NCBI RefSeq assembly: GCF_049319665.1
Contig: NZ_JBMOUD010000006.1
Span: 186,001-250,000, forward strand
From: JBMOUD01 sp049319665
GTDB taxonomy: Bacteria; Pseudomonadota; Gammaproteobacteria; Enterobacterales; Enterobacteriaceae
Direction of reading: 5' to 3'
DNA: 64,000 nt
Part shown: positions 43,924 through 52,851 of the stretch, in pieces
How the letters are laid out: each line of letters opens with the position of its first letter
How positions within the stretch are numbered: position 1 is the stretch's first letter
Notes under the pieces: model-generated
The model's input: only the letters and a program-made list of their open reading frames with translations
What the model was told of the DNA's origin: nothing
Database searches by the model: none
Translations under genes and position numbers: made by a program

Positions 43924-44808
43924 ATGATTAAGCCATTGATAATCCCAGTTCTTTTAGCAACAAGCTGTACTTTCAGCGCATGGGCTGAGACGCCACAGGC
44001 CAACGATCCTCCCGCCTTTAAAACCTTCCAGGTAGGGAAATTGGCAGTGACGTCTTTGCACGACAAAGATAACGTTTTTCCTAACGATGCCAAAATATTA
44101 GGGGTCGATGTTGGAGAAAAAGCGGTTGCCGATGTGCTCTCGGCCGCCGGGGCGCCAACTGACAGTATTAAATTGAGTGTGGATGGGCTGCTAGTTCGAG
44201 AAGGCCAAAAGAATATCCTTATCGATACCGGTTTGGGGCCTAAAGCAAAAGGTCAATTAGTGGAAAGCCTTGAGAAATCTGGCTTAAAGCCCGAGCAGAT
44301 TACCGACGTACTGATTACTCATGTCCATGGCGATCATATTGGTGGATTGGTCACTGCTGATGGCAAGCAGCAATTCCCCAATGCCGAGGTACAAATATCG
44401 GCCCCTGACTGGAAATGGCTGCAAACAATGCCCAATATGGCTGAGTTGGTTAAGGTGATTAAACCTCAGGTCAAAACGTTTGCCCCTGGAGATAAAGTCC
44501 TGCCGGATATTCGTTCTGTTCCCTTGCCTGGTCATACACCAGGCCATGTGGGATACCAGATAGTCTCAGGGAAGCAGCGTATTCTGGATATCGGTGACTC
44601 CGTACATAGCGCAATTGTTTCATTGGCCAAACCGCAATGGGCGATCAGCTTTGATAACGACCGTGCCGAAGGGATTGCCAACCGTAAAGCATTACTGGCT
44701 AAGCTGGCAGCAGATCACGAGCTGATCTTTGCTCCGCACTTCCCTTATCCAGGCGTAGGTTATATCCGTTCGAAAGGCGATCACTATATATTTGAGCCTG
44801 CTAAATAA
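43924..44808 (+). CDS. Exported MBL-fold metallo-hydrolase
   Basis: A 294-aa metallo-beta-lactamase-fold enzyme with a signal peptide (about 1-22, SAWA/ET). The metal motif HVHGDHIGG (about 138-146), the second-shell GHTPGHVGY and a later Asp in DIGDSVHSA make a dinuclear site. The sequence resembles the quorum-quenching/PqsE-like or phosphodiesterase-like MBL group rather than true beta-lactamases; substrate unknown. Expected to be periplasmic. A hairpin terminator follows. Confidence 0.85.
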   Translation: MIKPLIIPVLLATSCTFSAWAETPQANDPPAFKTFQVGKLAVTSLHDKDNVFPNDAKILGVDVGEKAVADVLSAAGAPTDSIKLSVDGLLVREGQKNILIDTGLGPKAKGQLVESLEKSGLKPEQITDVLITHVHGDHIGGLVTADGKQQFPNAEVQISAPDWKWLQTMPNMAELVKVIKPQVKTFAPGDKVLPDIRSVPLPGHTPGHVGYQIVSGKQRILDIGDSVHSAIVSLAKPQWAISFDNDRAEGIANRKALLAKLAADHELIFAPHFPYPGVGYIRSKGDHYIFEPAK

Positions 44809-44840
44809 CGCCGAAATATCTCTATATTTTTAGGATTACC

Positions 44841-44870
44841 CGCTGCCTTATTTAAAAGGCAGCGTTATCA
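44841..44870 (+). terminator. Terminator after the MBL-fold gene
   Basis: CGCTGCCTT (44841-44849), loop ATTTAA, AAGGCAGCG (44856-44864), then TTATC. Stem strong, T-run weak. Confidence 0.65.
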
Positions 44871-44902
44871 AATACCTGACTTCCCTCTCCCCTTAAATGC
44901 AA

Positions 44903-45553
44903 TTAACCATCATCTTTACTAGTGACATAATAGTTGTAGTTTGCATCAACTATCTTTTCATCAACCTTTGATATTAACCCAGCACCGATCGCTTTTTCAG
45001 GAGAAAACGTTTCTCGGTTATATTCACTATTTAATATGTCGTTGATTTTATTTTCATCCAGCTTGGTGCATTCACGATATGTTTTTTTAAACATCTCGTT
45101 AAATCTCTTATTCTCCTTTCCAAGATAGGTAATATCAGCAGGCCTTAAATCTCCGTTGTGGGAGGTAAAGGCAGGATGCAGATATATGCTGCCATCTGGT
45201 AAGGATCTTCTGTCTTTGGCGGCACAAAACATGATGGTGGCAGAAGAACCAACGGTGGACATGGCAATAGCGGTAACGGGGATTTTCGAGCTTTTGATAG
45301 CAGCTGAAGCCATCAGGCCTGCATCCATATCGCCGCCATAGCTATTAATATAGAGATAAATGTTATCAACATTATTATTTTTATTGATTTCATCAATCAC
45401 ACTGACGAGTTTTATTACCGTGGATGTTTGCATATCCCCGGTGTAATAAATTTTCGCCACTCTATCTTTCCCTTCACTTTCAACGGACTGCGCACCAGCC
45501 GACAAAAATAGTGAAAATAGACCTAGAGTTAATAAGCATAATTTACTTTTCAT
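44903..45553 (-). CDS. Secreted ClpP-like serine protease
   Basis: A 216-aa ClpP/crotonase-fold protease with a signal peptide (hydrophobic core about 4-20, cleavage near SAGAQS). The Ser nucleophile lies in STVGSSATIMFCAA, like the ClpP GxSAA/MG motif, and the catalytic His in GSIYLHPAF. The oxyanion loop YINSYGGDMDAG matches ClpP (NSPGG-like). Classical ClpP is cytoplasmic and needs an AAA+ partner; a secretion signal makes that impossible here. The start at 45553 is chosen for its AAGGGA site; an in-frame ATG at 45565 has none. AT-rich, single gene. Confidence 0.78.
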   Translation of the reverse strand: MKSKLCLLTLGLFSLFLSAGAQSVESEGKDRVAKIYYTGDMQTSTVIKLVSVIDEINKNNNVDNIYLYINSYGGDMDAGLMASAAIKSSKIPVTAIAMSTVGSSATIMFCAAKDRRSLPDGSIYLHPAFTSHNGDLRPADITYLGKENKRFNEMFKKTYRECTKLDENKINDILNSEYNRETFSPEKAIGAGLISKVDEKIVDANYNYYVTSKDDG

Positions 45554-45832
45554 GTTTCCCTTCATATTTTAAATGTAAAATCCTTAACTACTTTTTAGCA
45601 TATAAGCTGGAATGGTAAAATCAAGACCGTCAGATATCTCACATGAGATAAACTGTACATGGTTTTAGACACGGCCTTACTTATGTGTTTAGTAAACACC
45701 CTCTCCTTTGCATGAGTATTTTCACAAAAACTACATCTAACCGGGCTTAACAAGGGTTGTAGCTTGCTCACTGTTCACTTCCCTTATAGATTGTTGAGCA
45801 TGGTTATGCAGTTGTAGGAAAGGTACTTATAG

Positions 45833-46873
45833 ATGGCAAATATTCGCGATGTTGCTCAGCTGGCTGGGGTTTCTATTAGCAGTGTTTCAAATTTTCTGAA
45901 TAATCGTTTTAATCAGATGAGTAATGAAACACGGTTGCGTATTGAGAAATCAATGACCGAGCTGGACTATCATCCCGAACGAATGGCTGAGCCATTAAAT
46001 AATGACCAAACTGGGATTATTGGTTTATTGGTACCTTCAATTGTTAACCCGAGTTTTGCGGCACTGGCTCATGAAATTGATTTCGCTGCACGGGATTACC
46101 GTTATAGAGTTTTACTTAACAACTCTTATCGTCAGGAGAGAGAAGAAATTCTGTTTATTGATGATATGTTCTCACATGGTGTACGCGGCATTATTGTTGC
46201 CGCCAGCGATATCCGTAAAACTCACTTTGCCCGGGCTGCTGAGAAAGGAATGATTATCTTGAGTTACGATAATCAGTTCTCAGACCATATTGCAACGGGT
46301 ACCCGACTCTTAGACAGTGTATCGATGGATAATATTGCTGCGGGTCATCTGGCGGCAAAGCATTTAATTGAGCAAGGTTGCCAAAATATTATTTTCGCTA
46401 CTGAATCGGCGCTCACGATAGGCCGCAGTCATAAAATAAAGGGATTCCTGAGTGCGCTTAGCGAGCACCAACACTCTGTATACCAGCGTATTATTGAATG
46501 TAAGGCCAGCAGTGAATATGGTGATACGGAAATGTATGATCTAGGTGTAGCGATGGCCGCTGAAATACTTGCTATGATCCCACGCCCTGACGGAATTGTT
46601 GCTATCAACGATGCGCTAGGAATCGGTCTAATGATGGGGTTTCGTGCCGCGGGCGTGAATATCCCTGAAAACATTTCTATCGTTGGCATTGATAATATTT
46701 CTATCTCGGCACTTGTCGTACCTGGCTTAACATCTGTCATGCCACCGATAAAAGAAATGGCTAAAGTGATGGTTGAACGGCTCATTAGTCGTATAAATAA
46801 TAATGTTCTGTCTCCTGATGAATTACTATTTCCGCCGACATTAGTCATCCGAAAGTCAGTAAAAAACAGGTAA
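45833..46873 (+). CDS. LacI-family transcriptional regulator
   Basis: A 346-aa LacI/GalR regulator. The N-terminal helix-turn-helix and hinge start ANIRDVAQLAGVSISSVSNFLNNR, followed by TRLRIEKSMTELDYHPE. The periplasmic-binding-like sugar domain contains IGLLVPSIVNPSFAALAHEI and DGIVAINDALGIGLMMGFR. It is the first of four same-strand genes (MFS, SDR, RbsD/FucU-like), so it probably represses that sugar locus in the absence of its ligand. GGAAAGG lies upstream of the ATG. Confidence 0.9.
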   Translation: MANIRDVAQLAGVSISSVSNFLNNRFNQMSNETRLRIEKSMTELDYHPERMAEPLNNDQTGIIGLLVPSIVNPSFAALAHEIDFAARDYRYRVLLNNSYRQEREEILFIDDMFSHGVRGIIVAASDIRKTHFARAAEKGMIILSYDNQFSDHIATGTRLLDSVSMDNIAAGHLAAKHLIEQGCQNIIFATESALTIGRSHKIKGFLSALSEHQHSVYQRIIECKASSEYGDTEMYDLGVAMAAEILAMIPRPDGIVAINDALGIGLMMGFRAAGVNIPENISIVGIDNISISALVVPGLTSVMPPIKEMAKVMVERLISRINNNVLSPDELLFPPTLVIRKSVKNR

Positions 46874-47092
46874 CTGATTGAGCGTAATTTAAATTAATAA
46901 ATCATATGCCGCTTAATGAGTCACTCAAGGTGATTATTGATTTTTATTTATTTCGAATGAAAAATTGATTGATTTTATTTAATTTAAAAACAACCAAAAA
47001 TACACATTGAATTATATTCATGTGAAGTGAAAGTATTTATTTTAATAGCAACAGCCTACTCTCTCCGATTCATTGCATTGGATAATAATATT

Positions 47093-48400
47093 ATGCAAAA
47101 AAGAACGCCGAAGGATATTGAAAATAGTGCCATCAGGAAGTTGACTCTACATATTGTCCCTTTGATGATTTTATTATATTTCCTGGCCTTTCTTGATAGA
47201 AACAATATGGCCTATGCCGCCACAGCGCTGGAAGATAGCCTTGGATTAACGGCTTCAGCCTTTGGCTTTGCCTCTGGCATATTTTTCATTGGCTATTTTA
47301 TTTTTGAAATCACTAGTAATGCAGGAACTGTTAAATTTGGCCCACGCATTTGGTTTGCCAGAATATTAATTTCATGGGGAGTTTTTGCCACCCTGCTCGG
47401 TTTTGTCAGAACGCCAATGGAACTCTACATTTGTCGTTTTATGTTGGGTGTTTGTGAAGCGGGATTTTTTCCTTCTGTTGTCTATTACTTCACGATCTTT
47501 TTCCCGGAAAAGTATCGTACCAAAATTCTAGGTATGTTTATTATTGTCCAGCCGTTATCTAATGCCATCGGCTCACCAATTTCTGGTTTTATTTTGAATA
47601 TTGATCATAGCTGGTTTGGCCTTGAACCTTGGCAATTACTCTTCATTATCGAAGGGATACCGCCGATAGTCATTGGATTACTGCTTCCCTTTATCATCAA
47701 AAACTCGCCTAAAGATATTGGCTATCTTGATGTTGAAGAAAAAAGCTGGTTAATGAGTAATACAAACCGTTCTAAATCAGGCTCAAAGATAACGCTGGCT
47801 GATTTCTTTAATGGTGTGAAAAACAAAAAATATCTGCTCTATGCCATGCTCAACTTTGGCATGGTATGTGGGATATATGGCTTTGGTATGTGGCTGCCCT
47901 CTATTATCACCTCGATTTCGGGCGACAATATTTTCAAAGTTAGCTTGCTGGCACTTATTCCTTATGGCTTGGCCGCTTTGCTTGTTTACCCTTGGAGCCT
48001 TTGGGCCAGTAAGACGAAAAAATTGGGAATATTTGCAGGTATCAGCATGATAGTTGCCGCTATTGGCCTGGTTGGTGCGATGTTCTTCTTTAAATATAAT
48101 TTGTTTACCTCACTCTCTTTCTTATGTATTGCCGCGATTGGTATTTATACCGCGGTTCCATCATTCCTATCAATGCCTGCCAATATTTCAAATGGCGCAG
48201 CGGCGGCGGCCGGGCTCGCGGTAGTGAATTGCATCGGTAATATAGGGGGATTTGTCGCACCTTATACGGTGGGAATACTTAATGATATAACCCATGGCAA
48301 TGCTTCAGGGCTGATATTTATGGCGTCATGTCTATTAGTCACCGGTCTGATTTGTATATTTTACTGCGCTAAACAACGTGAAGGCGTTATCAATTCATAA
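47093..48400 (+). CDS. MFS transporter, anion:cation symporter (ACS) family
   Basis: A 435-aa 12-TM carrier. The N-terminus IRKLTLHIVPLMILLYFLAF then LDRNNMAYAATAL is the signature of the ACS group (hexuronate, galactonate, tartrate and phthalate carriers), and VCEAGFFPSVVYYFTIFFP (R/CEAGFxPxxxYY) confirms it. The start at 47093 is chosen because it gives the usual length; a GTG at 47027 would add 22 residues and neither has a clear ribosome site. Its place after a LacI regulator suggests uptake of a sugar acid. Confidence 0.85.
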   Translation: MQKRTPKDIENSAIRKLTLHIVPLMILLYFLAFLDRNNMAYAATALEDSLGLTASAFGFASGIFFIGYFIFEITSNAGTVKFGPRIWFARILISWGVFATLLGFVRTPMELYICRFMLGVCEAGFFPSVVYYFTIFFPEKYRTKILGMFIIVQPLSNAIGSPISGFILNIDHSWFGLEPWQLLFIIEGIPPIVIGLLLPFIIKNSPKDIGYLDVEEKSWLMSNTNRSKSGSKITLADFFNGVKNKKYLLYAMLNFGMVCGIYGFGMWLPSIITSISGDNIFKVSLLALIPYGLAALLVYPWSLWASKTKKLGIFAGISMIVAAIGLVGAMFFFKYNLFTSLSFLCIAAIGIYTAVPSFLSMPANISNGAAAAAGLAVVNCIGNIGGFVAPYTVGILNDITHGNASGLIFMASCLLVTGLICIFYCAKQREGVINS

Positions 48401-48439
48401 TTTTCATTTTGAAATGCGTTAATAATAAAGGAGCAATCT

Positions 48440-49204
48440 ATGGGCAATCTCGCAGGAAAAAAAGTCTTTATTACAGGTGCGGAACAAGGTATCGGACGTG
48501 CAGCGGCGGAAATGTTAATTCAGGCCGGATGCGATATTTATTTTCATTATCATAGTGATGAGTCTGGCCCCAAAGAACTGGTCGCACTGGCAAATTCACT
48601 GGGGCAAAAAGCGGCATATAGCTACGCCAATTTAATCTCGCTAGAGGAAACGGAAAGCTGTGTTACGGCCGGCGCCGAATTTCTCGGTGGCATTGATATC
48701 CTGATAAATAACGTTGGCGGCATCGTGGGCCGAAAATGGTTAGGAGAAATCGAGCATCAATTCTGGCAAACCGTCATCGATGTCAATTTAACCACGATGT
48801 TGAATGTGACACAGAGCGCCCTGCCATTTCTGAAAACGGCTCAACATGGAGCCAGCATTATTAATCTTGCGTCTTTAGCCGGCCGTGCCGGTGGGCACTC
48901 GGGTTCTTTAGTTTATTCGGCGACGAAAGGCGCTGTACTGACCTGGAGCCGTTCTCTGGCAGCTGAATTGGGTGAACATGGCATCCGAGTCAATGCGGTT
49001 GCCCCTGGGCTGATACTGGGTACACGTTTCCATAACCGGCATACCACGAAAGAATCGGCTGAAGAGACGATTAAAGGGATCCCTCTTGGCAGAGCGGGCA
49101 CTCCAGAAGATGTTGCGCGTGTCATCACCTTTCTGGCCGCAGAGTATGACGGCTTTGTTACCGGCACCACGATAGATGTGAACGGCGGTATCTATCGCAT
49201 GTAA
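48440..49204 (+). CDS. Short-chain dehydrogenase/reductase (FabG-like), sugar-catabolic context
   Basis: A 254-aa classical SDR. The cofactor motif TGAEQGIGRA, NNVGG at about 90, catalytic Ser in INLASLAGRAGG, Tyr/Lys in VYSATKGAV and the C-terminal TGTTIDVNGGIY are all present. The lack of a basic residue pattern leaves NAD or NADP open. AAGGAG precedes the ATG. It follows the ACS carrier by 39 nt and probably oxidises the imported sugar or sugar acid; gluconate-, fucose- and rhamnose-dehydrogenase-like roles are possible. Confidence 0.87.
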   Translation: MGNLAGKKVFITGAEQGIGRAAAEMLIQAGCDIYFHYHSDESGPKELVALANSLGQKAAYSYANLISLEETESCVTAGAEFLGGIDILINNVGGIVGRKWLGEIEHQFWQTVIDVNLTTMLNVTQSALPFLKTAQHGASIINLASLAGRAGGHSGSLVYSATKGAVLTWSRSLAAELGEHGIRVNAVAPGLILGTRFHNRHTTKESAEETIKGIPLGRAGTPEDVARVITFLAAEYDGFVTGTTIDVNGGIYRM

Positions 49205-49210
49205 ACCCGA

Positions 49211-49236
49211 ACAGACGGCTTATTTTAGCCGTCTGT
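49211..49236 (+). terminator. Hairpin between SDR and RbsD/FucU-like genes
   Basis: ACAGACGGCT, loop TATTTT, AGCCGTCTGT: perfect 10-bp stem, weak T-run. May partly uncouple the last gene or stabilise the upstream mRNA. Confidence 0.55.
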
Positions 49237-49254
49237 ATTGACTGAGAAAACACC

Positions 49255-49671
49255 ATGATCAAATCGGATATTATCCATCCGCAGCTCTTATACACATTGG
49301 CCAAGTGCGGCCATAAAACCCAGGTTTTAATTGCCGACAGTAATTATGCTTGCGCGACTAACGCCCCAAAAGATGCAACGGTTGTTTACCTGAATTTATC
49401 TCCGGGGCTGGTCAGTGCGCCTGTCATTTTGGAGAAAGTCCTGAGCTGCATAAACGTTGAAAAAGCCGTGCTGATGACATCTCCACCTGATTTTATCAAC
49501 ACCATCGACGCTGAATATCGGCAATTGTTGCCAGAAAATTGCCCGATAGAGTGCCTTCCGCGCGAAAGCTTTTATGCGGCATGCAAATCAGATCAAACGT
49601 TATTAGTGATCGCAAGTGGTGAGCAGCGCCGCTTTGCGAATTTGCTTTTAACGGTAGCCCCTGTGTTGTAG
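49255..49671 (+). CDS. RbsD/FucU-family sugar mutarotase-like protein
   Basis: A 138-aa member of the RbsD/FucU family, which interconverts sugar anomers or ring forms (ribopyranose, L-fucose). HPQLLYTLAKCGHKTQVLIAD holds the family His and Asp, and DATVVYLNLSPGLVSAPVIL is close to FucU. Only a weak GAGAAAA precedes the ATG. Last gene of the LacI/ACS/SDR locus. The mutarotase fits a locus for a reducing sugar such as a deoxyhexose rather than a purely acidic substrate. Confidence 0.83.
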   Translation: MIKSDIIHPQLLYTLAKCGHKTQVLIADSNYACATNAPKDATVVYLNLSPGLVSAPVILEKVLSCINVEKAVLMTSPPDFINTIDAEYRQLLPENCPIECLPRESFYAACKSDQTLLVIASGEQRRFANLLLTVAPVL

Positions 49672-49687
49672 TTGAACAACTCTATAC

Positions 49688-49715
49688 AAGAGCAAGCCAA
49701 CTTGCTCTTTATCGT
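49688..49715. terminator. Terminator after the RbsD/FucU-like gene
   Basis: AAGAGCAAG (49688-49696), loop CCAA, CTTGCTCTT (49701-49709), then TATCGTTT; the A-run and T-run allow use from both sides (a minus-strand MFS stop lies at 49716). Confidence 0.75.
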
Positions 49716-50888
49716 TTAGATCTTACTGCGCAAAACAAATGCCCCGCCCCCCAACGCCAAGAGAGAAACCAGCCCTGAAAGCAGACAAATAGCCGCTGTT
49801 AATCCAACCAGGTCAATAACAAATCCACTGATCCCAGAGAGTATCCCGGCGGGTATATATCCACCCAGACTGAATAACGCATTGCCCTGCGCTCTGACGT
49901 TGGCAGGCACTTTTTGGGATATCAACGATATCGCTCCAAGCTGAGCCATTGCCTGACTGATGCCAGCGAGAACACCGGCTAATATCAGCGTGAATACCGA
50001 ATGATGGATAACTGACGCAGACATAAACCCTAAGGAAAGGATGCATACCAGCGCACCGCTAGATAAAAGCGTTTTGATCTTGAGCTTCCCAATGAGAGGT
50101 TGAATCAGTGACGCTGACAGAAATGTCAACGCCACCGCAGCCCCCGCCAGCAACGGGCTGTTGCTGCCCAATTGATGAGAGAACATCGTCGGAGCAAGTG
50201 CCGCGACAAAGGACACGCTGGTTAATGCGGGAATATAGACAGAAACGCCTAAGGCAATATGGATATTATTTTGCGGATAGACGGCAGGTAATTTCAGACG
50301 TAAAGGAGTATCGGGGACGGGCAGCTTTTGCAGCGGTAAAATGCAAACCAACCCCAGACAAATTACTATCGCTAACATCTCAATTTTGTAAATTATGGCG
50401 ACCGGCTCAGCCAGTTTTTGCGCCACAAAACCGCTCATCAACGGCCCAATGCCTGCACCAAACATAATAGCAATCGAGGCGAGTAAGGAAGAGGTCCGCA
50501 GCCGGCTAATCCCCCCCAACTCAATGACGCAAGCCATGCCAGCAGTGACCACGGTACCGACAGCGAAACCGGTTAGCACTCTGGCAACGCTCAACGTCAG
50601 TACAGATTGCGCATCCATATACAGCAGGCATGAAAAAGCGGCCAGCAGTAATCCGGGGATCAGGACGGCTTTATGTCCCCAGCGATCGGCAAGCTGTCCT
50701 GAAATAATTAATGAAACCACCAAGCCGGCAATATACATGGAGAATATCCCGGTCATCGCTCCGGCTGAAAATCCTATTTTTGCTTTCCAGTATGGATAAA
50801 CTGGCGTTGCCATATTCGGCAGCATAAAGACGACAGCAAGCACGGCCGAAGCCGCAATTGTTGGCCACGTTTTATTTTTTTCTATCAC
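49716..50888 (-). CDS. MFS transporter (DHA1-like)
   Basis: A 12-TM major facilitator. Motif A in SGQLADRWGHKAVL, motif B-like RVLTGFAVGTVVTAG and a C-terminal LFSLGGYIPAGILSGISGFV are seen. The annotated frame can open with TTG at 50930 without a ribosome site; a GTG at 50888 gives about 390 aa and a normal short N-terminus. Substrate unknown. It lies 162 nt downstream of a LysR gene on the same strand, which may control it. Confidence 0.82.
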   Translation of the reverse strand: MIEKNKTWPTIAASAVLAVVFMLPNMATPVYPYWKAKIGFSAGAMTGIFSMYIAGLVVSLIISGQLADRWGHKAVLIPGLLLAAFSCLLYMDAQSVLTLSVARVLTGFAVGTVVTAGMACVIELGGISRLRTSSLLASIAIMFGAGIGPLMSGFVAQKLAEPVAIIYKIEMLAIVICLGLVCILPLQKLPVPDTPLRLKLPAVYPQNNIHIALGVSVYIPALTSVSFVAALAPTMFSHQLGSNSPLLAGAAVALTFLSASLIQPLIGKLKIKTLLSSGALVCILSLGFMSASVIHHSVFTLILAGVLAGISQAMAQLGAISLISQKVPANVRAQGNALFSLGGYIPAGILSGISGFVIDLVGLTAAICLLSGLVSLLALGGGAFVLRSKI

Positions 50889-51050
50889 GTCTGACTCACT
50901 GTATTTGAGGAGTTTGGCGCTTATCGCCAATGTACGTGAGAGAGAATAAAATCCATAAATAACAGCAACAAACGATAAAAACTTAACCGTGGTTAAGTTT
51001 TACTTAATCGAAGAGGTAAGCCGACCGTTTTAACGATAACAGCCTTAAAA

Positions 51051-51983
51051 TTAATGCTGATTTGGTAGATAAACAGGCGTCGAGTTATTCAGCAAATATC
51101 CTCTGCTATCCGTTGCGCAATGCTCTATGACAATATTCGCTATTTCTTGCGCTCGCGCACACCGCCCAGCCTCTGCGGTGACAAACAGGAAAGTCAGGTC
51201 GCGAGAAACTGGGATGCAGTTATCGAGGGGGCAGATTTGCAGGGCGCCATTTCGTAACAGAGGATCGACCAATCGCAGCGACTCCAGTGCCACGCCCATG
51301 CCGTTTACCAAGGCTGAGGAAATATGCTGGTATCTATTAAATCTTAGCTTCTTTACCTCCGGCCAGTCGGTGTGATTATGCTTCCCCCATTCTTCCCAAC
51401 TGACAGGGCTGGTTTCATTGACCAATAGCTTGGCGGCAAACAGCGCCTCAAATGAGGTGATGTTCTGCGCAATGTCTGGGCGAGCCACGGGAATAAACAC
51501 ATCTGGCCCCAAACTTTGCAAGCCAAAGCGCTGACTGGCCGGATTGCCATAAACGATACTGACATCGTAATGTCGAAAACTGGTATCTGCATGATCTTCA
51601 ATAGAAACGTAGCGGATATCAACTTCCGGGCTTTGAAGCAATTGCAGCATCACGTTGGGCAGCAGTGCACCGCCTATGCCCGGCGGGCTTGAGATGGTCA
51701 GCGGCGACTCAGGGCGGAAACGAATCTCCTCGACGCCAAGGCGCATTTGCTCCATCCCTAATTCCACATAGGACAGCAGTTTGGCCCCTTCAACGGTAAG
51801 AGTGACTTTATTGCCAGCCCGCGTGAACAGCGCACAACCGAGCCTTTCCTCAAGCTTTTTAATAGACTGGCTGACTGCGCTGGTCGTCAACGAGAGGTTT
51901 TCAGCTGCTTTTTTGAAAGATTCCTGATGGCCCGCTTCGGCAAATGCCTCAAGCGCGCCCAATGGTACATAAAGTCTGCTCAT
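51051..51983 (-). CDS. LysR-family transcriptional regulator
   Basis: A 310-aa LysR regulator. The helix-turn-helix is at the N-terminus, ALEAFAEAGHQESFKKAAEN then LSLTTSAVSQSIKKLEERLG, and an effector-binding domain follows (LTISSPPGIGGALLPNVM; GVALESLRLVDPLLRNG). The start at 51983 is chosen because GGGAG lies 4 nt upstream; the open frame reaches 52040. Upstream of the MFS gene on the same strand. Effector unknown. The GcvA-like subgroup is possible (FTRAGNKVTLTVEG). Confidence 0.88.
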   Translation of the reverse strand: MSRLYVPLGALEAFAEAGHQESFKKAAENLSLTTSAVSQSIKKLEERLGCALFTRAGNKVTLTVEGAKLLSYVELGMEQMRLGVEEIRFRPESPLTISSPPGIGGALLPNVMLQLLQSPEVDIRYVSIEDHADTSFRHYDVSIVYGNPASQRFGLQSLGPDVFIPVARPDIAQNITSFEALFAAKLLVNETSPVSWEEWGKHNHTDWPEVKKLRFNRYQHISSALVNGMGVALESLRLVDPLLRNGALQICPLDNCIPVSRDLTFLFVTAEAGRCARAQEIANIVIEHCATDSRGYLLNNSTPVYLPNQH

Positions 51984-52168
51984 GAAACTCCCGGTTACTC
52001 GCGTCAGCATGAACGCTGCGATTGCCTTTATTAGGAGCACTTTGCCACGGAATAAACCAAAACGCGATGTGCCATCTCCTTGAACATCCCTGCACTATTC
52101 ATTGACAAATAATTGATACTTGGTCGGCAAACTGAGGGTATTAACGATGTTAAGTGCGGATGGTGTTT

Positions 52169-52246
52169 ATGTTTAAAAAAATTCTGTGTTGCTTATTTTT
52201 GCTGCTTTCAATTGCCATGTTGAACGGCTGCGTTTCACTCTTTTAA
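52169..52246 (+). CDS. Micro-lipoprotein 1 (25 aa)
   Basis: A 25-codon gene: MFKKILCCLFLLLSIAMLNG then CVSLF. The N-terminal Lys pair, hydrophobic core and lipobox LNGC (Cys21) make it a lipoprotein whose mature part is only five residues. A GGATGG site lies 6 nt before the ATG. A second, similar gene follows after 16 nt. Comparable in style to entericidins but much shorter. Function unknown. Confidence 0.6.
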   Translation: MFKKILCCLFLLLSIAMLNGCVSLF

Positions 52247-52262
52247 AGCGCCGGGGATCACA

Positions 52263-52349
52263 ATGCGAGCATTTATTATTCTATTTATTTTTTCAGCGGC
52301 GTTTTCACTCAGCGGTTGCCTGTCGATAGGGACGCATCTTTTTCACTAA
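52263..52349 (+). CDS. Micro-lipoprotein 2 (28 aa)
   Basis: A 28-codon gene whose product has a hydrophobic signal (RAFIILFIFSAAFSLSG) and lipobox LSGC with Cys19, leaving a 10-residue mature part CLSIGTHLFH. GGGG lies 6 nt before the ATG. It forms a pair with the gene 16 nt upstream; both end in short hydrophobic tails (CVSLF, CLSIG...), so they may be diverged copies. Confidence 0.6.
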   Translation: MRAFIILFIFSAAFSLSGCLSIGTHLFH

Positions 52350-52851
52350 ATCACCTATCAAATCAGTCACCCATCAAGTCAGTGGCCCATGAAATAAATA
52401 ACCAATGATGCACAGACAGAATCCTTCCTGTCTGTGTGAACTTAGCAAAAAACCAAGCGATCAATCGCTATCACTGCCATGAAACTCACGCCCCACTTCA
52501 ACAGCATAAATCACTAAATATAAAAATACAGCCTCGGTGAAACGCGATACCACCCCTACTTAAAACAGAGTGTTTATGCTGAATTTTAACAAAAAATGTC
52601 AAAATTCCAGAGTTTTGTAAATTTGGAATCAACAAGGTAATGTCGAAGTTATCAAAGCGCGGGTTTCTGCCAAGATATCGTCTGATAATTGAGTTAACAA
52701 AGTATCAGTCAGGTCATTGATTAAAATATAATTTTTATTACTCTAAAAATGAAAAGGCAGCCGAGATGGCTGCCTAAGATGTGACAAGTAATCAAGCGGT
52801 TGTTTATCGGTGGATATTGCTTTCAAATTTTTCCCAAGTATTTATTACGCG
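52350..52851. other. Intergenic region between micro-lipoproteins and the coiled-coil gene
   Basis: Contains a stem CACAGACAG/CTGTCTGTG at 52411-52436 without a T-run, probably the 3' end of the lipoprotein transcript, and the terminator of the opposite unit at 52745-52775. No gene seen. Confidence 0.5.
52745..52775 (-). terminator. Terminator of the YaaW-like/coiled-coil operon
   Basis: On the minus strand AGGCAGCC, loop ATCTC, GGCTGCCT, then TTTCATTTTTAG. Confidence 0.82.
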
